Below, piece after piece: positions 50,360 through 61,637 of a stretch of DNA of 64,000 nucleotides (position 1 is the first letter of the stretch; each line of letters starts with the position of its first letter). The DNA comes from Antedon bifida. Its lineage: Eukaryota > Echinodermata > Crinoidea > Comatulida > Antedonidae. A program made the translations under genes and the position numbers. The stretch is from NCBI GenBank assembly GCA_963402885.1, contig OY727093.1:3410001-3474000 (forward strand). Reading direction: 5' to 3'. The notes beneath the pieces are model-generated. The model was not told the origin of the DNA. It worked only from the letters and a program-made list of their open reading frames with translations, and made no database searches.

Positions 50360-50960
50360 TAGTTTTTATTTATTTATTTATTCATAGGAATCACCTTTAT
50401 ATCAGTGTCACACATTTATCAGTTAATGGTGCATCCAATTTACAGACAAAATTCTAAATACTAATACATAACATAAAAAAAAAATGTGAACAAATATTGT
50501 ACAATATATATAACTACAAAAATAAAAACAGAACAAAAATACAGCAGAATAGGCCTAATAAATAAATAAAACTTACAGATACATCCTCATAGAGATGTCT
50601 TTAGCTTGTTTACTATAATTATTAATCAATTAGTTGAGAGGAGTAATGCTGATAAAATTGTAGATCTAGTAACCCATGCTCATGAAATATTTTTTACAAT
50701 AAAAATCAAAGATTTCTCCTAATGTTTCATTTTCAGTGAATAAATTGTCTAGCATAAAGTGGTGTTTTAATTCCTTAGATCCACAATTAAAATTATCCCA
50801 GTACATACTTAAATTATTGTCTATGAGGTTGTTCTTAGGATCCAAGTATACATCATTTCTAACAGAGTTTAATGAAGGACATTTAAATAAAAAATGGTTT
50901 ACTGTTTCTTTTTCGTTATTAATAACATCTTACATAATCCTGTTGTTTTGCATTGGGCCT
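50360..50960 (-). mobile_element. Decayed LINE 3' part
   Basis: The minus strand keeps a frame of about 85 codons with ETVNHFLFKCPSLNSVR, the typical C-terminal Cys-containing motif of LINE reverse transcriptase proteins. It is followed by a possible 3' UTR and an A-rich tail at about 50,360. The order of parts shows it is a different insertion from the fragment at 49.3-49.8 kb. The upstream part is missing. Confidence 0.6.
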
Positions 50961-51339
50961 TTGAAAACCACTCGTTATGATCAACTTGTTTATTATTTTT
51001 CCTAAATGGCTTTATCCAGTTAGTAGATGGTTCTTAATTAAATTTGTCTATAAAATTATTAGTAATAATTAGTAATATTGTTACAAAATCTTGGCATTCC
51101 CTAACACAGTACCTAATAATAACATGCCTTATAAAAAGTACATGCATTGCTAGTTTTTGATGTTTTGTATTGTTCCTTGTAGTTTGTACTGTAGGTTACA
51201 TAACAGAACAATTGTATTGTCTTCCCATTCAATAGACACCCTTCTCTACATAAAACATAATACACCATACCCCTATCATAATAATGGTATAGTCCATATA
51301 AGTCGAGGTGGCCGAAAACGGCACCTGATCCGGCATATA

Positions 51340-51600
51340 GACTAGGAGTACGTGCTAGAGCCTAAAGTTCTGGCTTAGGCTATGTTACTGGTGGTGGCGG
51401 TACTCACTCTAGCTAGGCCTACCTAGTAGGTAGTGGGGACTAGACCACACTAGGCCGGCCTAGTCTAGGCTAGCTACTTACACTGTAGTTGTACTAAAGG
51501 CCTAACTACTACTACCACCCTACTACTTACTAGAAGCCTAGCTATAGCTAGTATGGCTTTCACTATATATAGCAACTAGGCCTAGTTAGCAGCAGTAAAG
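51340..51600. repeat. CTAG-rich patch
   Basis: CTAG occurs well over ten times in about 260 bp, often as CTAGGCCTAG or GCTAGC. This is far above the background of the window. There is no open frame of note. It is an unusual composition patch of unknown role. Confidence 0.6.
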
Positions 51601-52412
51601 TGTGCGTTAGAATTAGATAAAACAGATGTTCTCTGATACATTAAAATAAAGTTTACCCTACTGCAAGTTTCAGATGTTTGGCGATGTCGATGTCATGTGT
51701 GTCAACAAAAACAAGACTTTCTTGCTGTGTCGTCACAGATCGAGTACGACGAGTGGTTATATAGAGGGCTCAAATCCAAAAACAAATTAATAATAATTTT
51801 AGAGAATCTGATTGACGTCAGTGAGAGAAATTACCGATAAAGCCGCGTGTTAAAAAACCAACACACGCCCTCACAAATTAACACCTGAGCGACTGTAAAA
51901 ACTAATACTTAACATTTTATTCTAAATTATTATAAATACAGTAATTACGTTTTGTCGACTACCGAACCAAACTCGCAGGTTTTCTTTTACCATTATACAT
52001 ACAATAATACAAAACAATAAACACATTTAACTTTATATAACACATTTAAACCATATATTTATAAATGGATTGTGGGGGGAGGGGTTTATTATTTATATTG
52101 AAGTGTGCCTTAATATTTTACTTGAACTTTTGTAATTCCCCATACCAGAGGAACTTTGACATCCACATTTTAACACGCTTGAAAGCATTTGGAGCTTTCA
52201 TCAAAACAAGCTTTTATTTGTGTTTACCGTTACTACTGGATGAATTAATTCCAGTGTAATAAAGGATTTTCTATACTTTACATTCTATACAATATGTTAA
52301 GCAAACAAGTGGGCGTTTATTGCAAATAGATTCAATAGGGAGACAGAATAACAGATTCGCGTTCGTTGATCTGCTTTGTCATTCATATATAATATAGTTC
52401 CTTTTCAGTGAC
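51601..52412. other. Intergenic and 3' UTR of the IFIT-like gene
   Basis: From about 52,080 upward the sequence matches 58,560-58,900 closely, so the duplication of the IFIT-like gene included its 3' UTR. The part from 51,601 to 52,060 is AT-rich with nothing recognised. Confidence 0.5.
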
Positions 52413-55167
52413 TCAATACCATTTGTACATTTCGTCAAGTATTCCTTCAATATTAGAGCACATATCTCTGACTACAGTTATTGTTTTCTCCGAGTTTTCC
52501 AGTGCGCATTCATGTTTGTCTTTGTTGTTATAATCACTGAAGTATTTGAGCCATTCAAACTTACTATTAGTTGCGGGTTGAATCTAAAAGAATAACAACA
52601 AATGTAAAGTTGTATTATTTACATATAAGTTTAATACAATTATTAACCATGATAAATATTTGAGATTTAGCTACTTCTAAATGATACCCAATTTTGCAGC
52701 TATCACTTAAATGTTAACTAACTATCGCAAGTCATCTAGATATAAGTCTGTACATAGTGACAGTTGTAGGATCGAATGTAAATGACAATAATAGAATATG
52801 TATAAGAAAGAATCATAATACACTTACCGATACAAAGTAATCAAAAAGAAGTTTGAATTTAGTTTCAAAACCTGTCCAATTAAATCGTTTTAGTTTATCT
52901 CGCATCTGTCTGACGACAGATTTATGATCTGTGTTCCGAATAATAATGAAATCTAAAGATTTGAATCTAGGTATTTTGGGCTTGGTACTAGAGTCTGTCG
53001 GCTCTACGGGATAACCATGTTTGTTTCCAAATTTCTGCATAGCATGGTTTAGAATATTTCGTCCCTTCTGCAGCACAGTGGAGATATAATCAACTACATC
53101 GTCATCATCCATTAGAATACTGTATTCCATTTCAAGTTGGCATTTTCTTAATGCTTTTAATTCCTCACCCATCAAAGATCCATCATCAGAAGAAGGCAAC
53201 AGTTCTGCAAGTTCCTGTTTCAGATTAATCTCTTTAGTCCACTTTTTGTTACCTTTAGCGACAGAAGCAATACTTTTCAAAGCAGACATTCTCAATTCAG
53301 TGTCGTCCGTCTTTTTCGTTTCTTCTAATAATCGTTTTGCACCAATTAAACTTTCCATTTTTGTTGACTGCGTAAACTTTTCTATCGCTTTACGTTTATC
53401 TCCTGATTCTGCTGCTTTCTCTCCTTCTGCTACAAGTAAGTCCATTATAACTTGTTGACGAAGATCTTCTTGCTTTTTCGTACAACTCACGCTTCTAATT
53501 CTGTCTAGCATCTTTCTACAATCATCAAGATTACCAATCTCCAGATTTACCTTGGCGATCTTCAAACGTATCTTTGTCAACAGCTCCTGGTCCTGGTTTG
53601 TATGAGTTTTTCTAAACTCCTTCAAAGCGTCTAAAGCGTCTTCGTAGTAAGAACAAGCCTTTTCAAAGTCACCTATATCTTCATGTAACTGTGCATTTTC
53701 CATAGTCGGTTGAACTTTATCTCGACCTTTCGAATCCCGAATTTCAAAATCAAAATGTTTTTTTAAATAGGTAATTACTTTAGCAACATTGCTCTGCTGT
53801 TCATCGATAAATTCAATCGGTCCAGGAGAGTTTTTTACAAATGACTCAAGAGCAATCCTCAAACACTCTTGGTTTCTGAAAATTGCCTGATCATATTGTT
53901 GTTTTATCGATATAAAAAAACGTGCATAGTTTTGGTTTACGTCAAACTTGACAAATGGATCGTCTTTAAAATCAGATAATAGATTATCATATACGGCACT
54001 CGCATCCTCATGTTTTCCCAGAGAGAGTAAGGCCTTTGCTTTTTGCATTTTGGCTCCGACGTCAGATGGTTGCAGTCTGATGGCATTTTCAAGACACTCC
54101 AGTTGTTTGTATGTTTCATTCTTTTCTCGGTAAAGAATTGCCTCTTGAACAAAGATACACGCTGCTTCACTAAAAATTTCTTTTGCATATTCTATAATTT
54201 CATGAGCTTTTCTGAAGTATACTGAATCGTACTTTGGATCACTGCACTCCTTGTCATTTCCTTTTATTCGTTTACATATACAATCACCCATTGGGATATA
54301 GCATTGAGCTATGAGACTCAATATCTTTGGCCTAGAAGCCCCCTCCTTTGCTTCTTTGAGTAGCTTCATTATTGCGATTATACGAGGATCCTCCACGTTT
54401 TTGAATATCAGACTGTGGCCAAAATCTTGGTTAAATACTGTAATGCTCGGCGAATGTCGCTCATATTTTCGTCTGTATATATCAGCTAAGATCGCCTTGG
54501 CGTATGCATGATCTGCATCTACCTCCAAGACCTCATTCATGATTTTCTTAGTTCGCTTAAGTTCATCAGACCACTCAAACTTGTTTATATTTGTGTATCT
54601 TCGCCATGTTATGAGTCCAAGCATAAACTTCCACTCGACATTGTCTGGACATATCTCTGTTGCTTTCTCTAGCTCAGTCTCGCTTTCCTTGTACCGACAA
54701 TATTTCAACCTTGACAGCGCAAACCCTTTGGTTGCATGGACACTCGCTTGAAACTTTCTTTTATCCTCTTCTACGGAACCTTGATATTCTGTAAGAAGGA
54801 TTTTGAGATCCCTGTAATGTTCTTTCCTTTCGCGTTGGTTAGTTGTGAGCCAACACTTCAATGCCAAATATATTGATTTATACCCATCTTTGATTGGTTT
54901 AGGTATTTTATCAGGTAATTCTGATATGGCACGAAATGCTTCCTCGTTTATTTCTTTTGCTTTCGCAATATCCTTCTCATCGTTTCCTTTAAAATCTGAC
55001 ATGTATAAGTAGCTTTCGAATAAAAGCAGCTCGATAGTAAACGATTTTGTATCTTCCTGGTGTTCGGTAATTGACTGTTTCAACGATTTGAATGACTTGC
55101 TTGTATTTTCAAGTTTCCAATTAGCATGAAAGTCAACATTTTGTAAATCAATATCTTCCGATTCCAT
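52413..55167 (-). CDS. IFIT-like tetratricopeptide-repeat protein, 836 residues
   Basis: Two coding exons, 55167-52828 and 52583-52413, join in phase 0 (FDYFVS|IQPATN) and end in TGA. The ATG at 55,167 has a strong context (ACACCATGG) and lies just after an acceptor, TTTTCAG, so a longer upstream frame is not used. TPR-type helix pairs are visible at about 144-177 (ATKGFALSRL...), 210-235, 335-367, 369-400, 411-443 and 489-520. Their order and spacing, and NYARF near 413, resemble IFIT proteins, which bind foreign RNA ends in vertebrates. IFITs are about 470-490 residues. This protein has some 350 more, including a helical C-terminal part (about 690-836) that I cannot assign. RNA binding is not shown by the sequence. 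Nearby are one pseudogene copy and two fragments of the same gene. Confidence 0.88.
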
Positions 55168-55738
55168 GGTGTAGGCATATACTGAAAACAGAAAATTAGA
55201 TGATTTAACTAGGAAGATTAGAATAACTTTGTAGACTAATGGCATAGAAATATTGCAATGTTGACACTGGATTGTTATCGTTCTTAAGAGACTAAATCCA
55301 CTCAAATACGATACGAACTGGTTTCAATACCATTCATTATTTTGTTTGTCCCTTTTTTTACTCCTTGGCACAATTAAGCAATTTGTTATTGTTTGTACTT
55401 ATGTTTACCGAAATCAATAATTGATAAAATAATTATTGGGGCCCATAACATTCCAACTTTTGTAGAATTTTGGAAATATGAATTTGTATGAAAGTGACAC
55501 TTAGTGTTAAAACCCACATTTGTTAAAGGGCCAACTGAGACAATTACTTCCAGGATGGTTTTCATTTTTATGCTTAGTATTATTTGTATGGGATTTTTAG
55601 AAATAAATGTTTGTTGAATTGAATTGACTTTAGAGATGTGTGTATATTATGCCTATACTGTTCGTCGAAAATAGAGAGAAATAGAGACATATTGCGTAAT
55701 TCAATAAATCAAACGTTATGGATATTCAGCTTACTTAC

Positions 55739-55830
55739 AAATGCGTGCTAATAGACTTTTGTAAACCTTATGACTCTCTCTATAAATTACACATTTATTT
55801 AAGCCACTAACCTCCTTTTCTTGTGTAACT
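55739..55830 (-). promoter_or_regulatory. Possible 5'-UTR exon of the IFIT-like gene
   Basis: On the minus strand a strong donor, ATTT|GTAAGTAAG, lies at 55,739/55,738, about 570 bp before the acceptor that precedes the start codon. The left border given is the donor. The right border, where transcription would begin, is a guess. AT-rich motifs upstream could serve as a TATA box. No clear interferon-response-type element was found. Confidence 0.3.
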
Positions 55831-55943
55831 GTAATGAAATGTCCGAACTAACTGCAAATTCGAAAAAAAACAAACTTCAAGCAATAAAACAGGCCTGACA
55901 CGTAATCGTTGTAGAATTCAATAAAATCACGTAATCATCAGAA

Positions 55944-56529
55944 ATTAACATTATAAATGCCAAAATATTGACTGCTATTACCATGGTATTCGTTCAGATA
56001 TTATACATGTATTATACTTCCAAATTGTCCTGGAAATTCCCCGCATTATACGCATGGGTGATTAACATTATAAATGCCAAAATATTGACTGCTATTACCA
56101 TGGTATTCGTTCAGATATTATACATGTATTATACTTCCAAATTGTCCTGGAAATTCACCACATTATACGCATGGGTGATTAACATTATAAATGCCAAAAT
56201 ATTGACTGCTATTACCATGGTATTCGTTCAGATATTATACATGTATTATACTTCCAAATTGTCCTGGAAATTCACCACATTATACGCATGGGTGATTTAC
56301 ATTATAAATGCCAAAATATTGACTGCTATTACCATGGTATTCGTTCAGATATTATACATGTATTAATACTTCCAAATTGTCCTGGAAATTCACCACATTA
56401 TACGCATGGGTGATTAACATTATAAATGCCAAAATATTGACTGCTATTACCATGGTATTCGTTCAGATATTATACATGTATTATACTTCCAAATTGTCCT
56501 GGAAATTCACCACATTATACGCATGGGTG
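55944..56529. repeat. Five-copy 117-bp tandem repeat
   Basis: Five near-identical units run head to tail with a 117-bp period (one unit has one extra base). Each starts ATTAACATTATAAATGCC and ends ACGCATGGGTG. Because 117 is divisible by three, a 132-codon frame stays open across it and gives a repeating hydrophobic peptide of 39 residues. This is most likely an artefact. It lies just upstream of the IFIT-like gene's possible first exon. Confidence 0.95.
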
Positions 56530-57499
56530 ACTGTATAGACAACTTGTTTAAACATGTAGTGAATCGTAAGAAAGTATTCATTCATATGATAATATAAACT
56601 AGACCATCTAGGTCGTGCCCACAGATGGTTCTCGAATACATAGTCATTTAAGCGTAAAAAAACTGGCGATTTCAAATGTACGTACCGCAGGACTATAATA
56701 CATTGTCGTTTACAGAAACGAATAAATAGACAATGATTTATGTACTCAACTGAAATTAGCACCCTTGGAATTTCTTCCGAAAGGGAAACATGTCACAAAA
56801 CTTTGTCATTTAAACAAACCCAATTTGTAACATTAGGGGTGAGGAATGGGGAAGAGGATGGGTAGGCCTACAAAGAGGAACAATTTTTAAATATATTGTT
56901 TATCCACTCAGTAACCAAATATTTGTTTCATGTTTTATAGGCCTATAAATAATATACCTATCACTAAATACAGTAAAACATTTGCAATTTAATACTATGT
57001 TAAAACTGTCACTGTCATAGTCGATTAAAATAGTAAATGTAACAATACACCACTACGACGTTTATATTTTTTGATAATTATTAATTAATACAAACGTTGA
57101 GAAGCAACTGTCAGTAATAAAGTTTATTTGTATATTATGTGTTTATAATCTAACAGGGCCTACCCACACTCACAGTAATAAAGTAAAGTTTATATATCTA
57201 ACAGTACTCACACTCACAGTAAAAAATTTGCGATTTAAATGGCGACCAAAACTGGTTAATACGAATTTAGGCCTACAGTATTGTCATACTATATCTAAAT
57301 GTTTTAAGTTTATTCTTTAAGCCCATAAATGTACCTACTTGTGTTAAACCAAATAATTATAGGGAGACTATAAGAGGTTGGAATGTTCCATTCGTCGCAA
57401 ATCAATACATTTGTATAAACGTATATTAAATCTATCAAAATAGTATTTTATTCTTCAACATTATGATGCTGTACTCGAGCTGTTCAACCAATTTCCTTT
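56530..57499. other. Intergenic; no gene seen
   Basis: AT-rich sequence with a small duplicated block around CTAACAG-CTCACACTCACAGTAA at 57,150-57,220. No exon was recognised. Confidence 0.4.
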
Positions 57500-57509
57500 G
57501 ACTCATCTA

Positions 57510-57670
57510 CATCTACACTCACACATTTGGATAAAGCAGTTAGCTATGAGACTCAAAACTCTTGGTCTAGTAGCATTTTCTTTTGCTTCGTTGAGAAGAT
57601 TCATTATTTGTACTATAGGAGGATCATTCACATTTTCGAATACAAGACTATATGAACAACACTTCGCACG
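57510..57670 (-). pseudogene. IFIT-like gene fragment
   Basis: On the plus strand AGCTATGAGACTCAA is followed by blocks like TTGCTTCGTTGAGAAG and GAGGATCATTCAC. These align with the part of the intact gene at about 54,280-54,430, which encodes residues near 250-300. The match is ragged and ends on both sides. It is more diverged than the copy at 58.9-60.4 kb, so it came from an older duplication or decayed longer. Confidence 0.65.
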
Positions 57671-57699
57671 GATGCATTTTTCTTTTTTTCGATCCAGTT

Positions 57700-58559
57700 T
57701 TTGGTCAAAGTGGATAACTATTAGGCCTATGTGACATTAAAATAGCATATTCAACAACAATTTTGTTACAAATTATTTTTTCAGAGGGACAATACATCTT
57801 TCGTTTCGTTTCGTTTATTTTTCCACTCACTTATATATATATATAATTTGAACAAACATGAGTATACATATATTAAATGTAGGTGGATGGAGGTCACAGT
57901 AAGTTCACTGAACTTTAGGTCGTGACCCCCGTAGGCCTATAATTGTAGTAACAATTCTACGGAGTAGACTAAAAAAAAATATATAAAAGTGAAGGTACAT
58001 AAAATAAAAAATAAAAAAAATTAAATTATAGAGGTTAAGATAAACCAGGCAGTTATATAATATAATGGTAAAAGGGATAATGATAACAATTAGAGTATAA
58101 TATGAAATATAATTAAGTAAAGTATAATAACAAGTATAACGATGCAATGTAGCGGAGATTATTGAATACCAGGGTGAAGGATTTAATGCCATGTATCACC
58201 ACCAAATAAATAAGGATAAAAGATCGGCGAAAAATTATGTAGCATATTCTGACACCATTTTGTCAAAAAGATTTTAAAATGGTAGCAAAGATATTTAAAT
58301 AGAAACATTTGTGCATAATATATACAGAAATACAGAGGATTAAAACAGTTCATATTTACATTCCATAGAAAAGGAAAATATTCAAATACAGACGTCATCA
58401 ATTACATTACATGGTTAGAAACGTCATAACATTATGGAGTTAGAAACATAAATTACATTATTGCGGGGTTAGAAAAACGTTATAAGTTACATTACTGGGT
58501 TAGAAATTTATAAATGGAATGTGGGTGGGGGGGTTGGGGGTAGGGGGGAGTTGGGTGAG
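57700..58559. other. AT-rich stretch, possible LINE-tail-like repeat
   Basis: It contains a short TTTCG repeat at 57,800, then an A-rich minus-strand-type tail and low-complexity sequence. No gene was recognised. Confidence 0.3.
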
Positions 58560-58895
58560 ATTTTAATATTTATATTGAAATGTGCCTTAATATTTTACTT
58601 GAACTTTTTGTAATTCCCCATACCAGAGGAACTTTGACATCCACATTTTAACACGCTTGAAAGCATTTGGAGCTTTCATCAAAAATCAAAACAAGCTTTT
58701 ATTTGTGTTTACCGTTACTACTGGATGAATTATTCCAGTATAATAAAGGATTTTCTATACTTTACATTCTATACAAAATGTTAAGCAAACAAGTGGGTGT
58801 TTATTGCAAATAGATTCAATAGGGAAACTGAATAACAGATTCGCGTTAGTTGATCAGCTTTGTCATTCATATATAATAGAGTTCCTTTTCAGGAC

Positions 58896-60445
58896 TCAAT
58901 ACCATTTGTACATTTCGTCAAGTATTCCTTCAATATTAGAGCACATATCTCTTGCAACAGAAATTGTTTTTTCCGAGTTCTCCAAAGGAAGTTCATGTTT
59001 GTCTTTGTTGTTAAAATCACTGAAGTCTTTGAGCCATTCAAACTTGCTATTAGTTGCGGGTTGAATCTAAAAGAAAAAGTAAAGTTGTATTATTTACTAT
59101 GCTGGTAATAACAACAATAATTTAAAACACTTCAAATACAATGATTAGCCATGATCAATATAGTACATATTAACTGACTATCGCAACTGAGTCATCTAGA
59201 TAGGAGTAATAGTGACAGCTGTAGAATCGAATGTAAATATTTATTTATAAATAATATAATAGAATATGTATAAGAAAGAATTATAATACACTTACCGACA
59301 CAAAGTAATCAAAAAGAGGTTTGAATTTAGTTTCAAAATCTGTCCAATGAAATCGTTTTAGTCTATCTTGTATTTTGTCTGACAACAGATGTACAATCTC
59401 CGTTCCGAATAATAATGAAATCTAAAGATTTTATGAATCTACGTTTTTTAGGCTTGGAACGGGAGTCTGCCGGCTCTACGGGATAACCATATTTCTTTCC
59501 AAATTTCTGCATAGCATGGTTTAGTATATTTCGGCCTTTCTGCAGCACAATAGAGATGTTAGCAACTATAGCATCATCACCCATTAGAATGCTGTATTCC
59601 ATTTCAAGTTGGCATTCTCTTAATTCTTTTAATTCCTCACCCATCAAAGATCCATCATCAGAAGAAGGCAACAGTTCTGCAAGTACTTGTTTCAGATTAA
59701 ACTGAAAAAATGGATCGTCTTTAAAATCAGATAATAGATTATCATATACGGCACTCGCATCCTTATGTTTTCCCAGAGAGAGTAAGGCCTTTGCTTTTTG
59801 CATTTTGGCTCCGACGTCAGATGGTTGCAGTCTGATGGCATTTTCAAGACACTCCAATTGTTTCTCTGTGTCATTCTTCTTTCGGTAAAGAATTGCCTCT
59901 TGAACAAAGATACACGCTGCTTCACTAAAATTTTCTTTTGCATATTCTATAATTTCATGAGCTTTTCTGAAGTATACTGAATCGTACTTTGGATCACTGC
60001 CTGTCATTTCCTTTTACTCGTTTACGTATACAATCACCCATTCGGATATAGCATTGAGCTATGAGACTATATATATCCTTGGCCTAGAAGCCCCCTCCTT
60101 TGCTTCTTTGAGTAGCTTCATTATTGCGATTATACGAGGATCCTCCAGGTTTTTGAATATCAGACTGTGGCCAACATCTTGGTTAAATGCTGTAATGCTC
60201 ATAGAATGTTGCTCATATTTTCGTCTGAATATATCAGCTAAGATCGTCTTAGCGTATGCATGATCTGCATCTACTTCCAAGACCTCATTCATGATTTTCT
60301 TAGCTCGCTTAACTTCATCAGACCACTCAAACTTGTTTATATTTGTGTATCTTCTCCATGTTATGAGTCCAAGCATAAACGTCCACTCGACATTGTCTGG
60401 ACATTTCTCTGTTGCTTGTTTTAGCTGAGTCTCGCTTTCCTTGTG
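58896..60445 (-). pseudogene. IFIT-like pseudogene, partial copy of the neighbouring gene
   Basis: The last exon (59066-58896) is intact and 171 bp long, like its parent, with the same acceptor. The large exon ends at the same donor (59296). It is broken in several ways. Compared with the parent, about 715 bp (residues near 410-646) are missing, joining DDPFFQFN directly to LKQVLAELLP. One extra base near 59,380 shifts the frame before the donor. Small indels near 60,000 and 60,070 shift it again. The 5' part is lost beyond about 60,445, where LINE sequence begins. Similarity to the parent is high, and continues through the intron and the 3' UTR (down to about 58,560), so this was a DNA-level duplication and not a retrocopy. 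Confidence 0.85.
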
Positions 60446-61060
60446 CTGTGAAGATAAAAGTGTATTATGGCATGTGTCATTAGCGTCCTCTTGTATGGAG
60501 CTGAATCATGGACAACCTATGCTAGACAAGAAAAGAAACTAAATGTCTTTCACCTCCGCTGTCTCCGGACTATCTTAAATATCAGATGGCAGGACAGGGT
60601 AACAAACAACAGTATCCTTGATAGATGTGGCATTCCTTCGATATTTACATTAATTAGACAGCGAAGACTACGATGGCTTGGTCATGTCAGAAGAATGGAC
60701 GATACAAGAACTCCAAAGCTTATGTTGTACGGTGAGCTAGCGAATTGTAAAATATCCAAAGGACGTCCACTTTTGCGTTTCAAAGATGCATGTAAAAGAG
60801 ATTTGAAGGCAATGGACATCAATGTTAACACCTGGGAAAAAAAGGCTGATGACCGAAAATCATGGAAAGATTGTATTAAGGCAGGACTTGTACACAGTGA
60901 AGAAAGATATCGTATGGAAAATGAAGAGAGGTATCTGAAAAGAAAATCTAGATCAGCCACTGGAACTCACACAGACTCACTGGAAAACGGATGAAAATCT
61001 CTCCAATGTCGTCTCCATAGTCAATCTTGACTGAAGGATGCCTGATGACTCAACAACTCG
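60446..61060 (+). mobile_element. LINE 3' fragment (reverse transcriptase C-terminus)
   Basis: An open frame at 60,467-60,994 (175 residues) begins inside the usual LINE segment SVLLYGAESW. It contains LRCLRTIL, IRWQDRVTN, RRLRWLGHVRRMDD and GRPLLRFKDACKRDLKAMD. These are landmarks of the region after the polymerase domain of non-LTR elements. The 5' part is missing, as usual for LINE insertions. It lies opposite in direction to the IFIT-like pseudogene and exactly at that copy's 5' break. Confidence 0.9.
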
Positions 61061-61509
61061 GCTATCGGGGTTTCACTCGATTTCAAACAAAAAGGTCTCC
61101 CGATGTATCCCAACAATATACTCCGATGCTTTATGAATATATTAAATTTGATCTTTATTTTTTTATTTTTCTAACTACTGTACCTTCACACGCGCGGTCC
61201 GAAAATAAACAAGAGGCCTACGTTTCGCGGTACATCTGGGATAGATGATGTAGGTATTCAAGGCGGAGATTTGTCCCAACGTTTTGCCATTGTGCTTGCC
61301 TATGTCAGAATTAAGCATAATTTATATAGATGCTGTAACTTTCCGAGAATGCCGCTATTCAAATCAACACGCTATTTCCATATTCCCATTCTTTACTTAT
61401 AGAGAATGAGAACACGGAAAATATAAAATCCATCCACTAATTAGAAATGCAAACACCCCGTCATAGCACTGGTAAAAATATTATTGAGTACAGTACAGTC
61501 TGACATTTC

Positions 61510-61637
61510 ACATAGTGATAAAGACCACGCCTGATACATTGTAAAACATATCCACAATATCGATCGGAGATGTTTGTCCTTGTTGTTGAGACATGTCTTC
61601 TAGTCATTGAAACTTAGCATTTTGTTGCAGGTCGAAT
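61510..61637 (-). pseudogene. Relic of an IFIT-like terminal exon
   Basis: On the minus strand GTTAG|ATTCGACCTGCAACA matches the acceptor and first codons of the last exon in the intact gene (IQPAT). Later words match too, such as AACAACAAGGACAAACAT. The frame is broken, and the Trp codon in the parent's FEWLK has become a stop. It lies 175 bp below the end of the DED/TRADD-N gene and marks a third IFIT-like copy in the cluster. Confidence 0.65.

Larger units (their letters stand above)
48698..51334. repeat. Pair of inverted 51-bp repeats 2.5 kb apart
   Basis: The left copy (48,698-48,748) and right copy (51,283-51,334, inverted) match over about 51 bp with one clear mismatch. Each contains a nearly perfect hairpin, AGGTGCCGTTTTCGGCCACC. 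They could be the ends of one 2.6-kb element that trapped LINE debris, or two separate insertions of a small repeat in opposite directions. Confidence 0.7.

Noticed and set aside
52813-55305. Longer IFIT-like start 46 codons upstream of the chosen ATG
   Set aside because: The upstream part lies before a clear splice acceptor and reads as intron. The ATG at 55,167 has the better context. The extension past 52,828 also reads through a donor.
55968-56366. 132-codon hydrophobic repeat frame
   Set aside because: It stays open only because the tandem unit is 117 bp. It has no independent support as a gene.
60682-60960. 92-codon minus-strand frame
   Set aside because: It is the antisense of the LINE reverse transcriptase frame.
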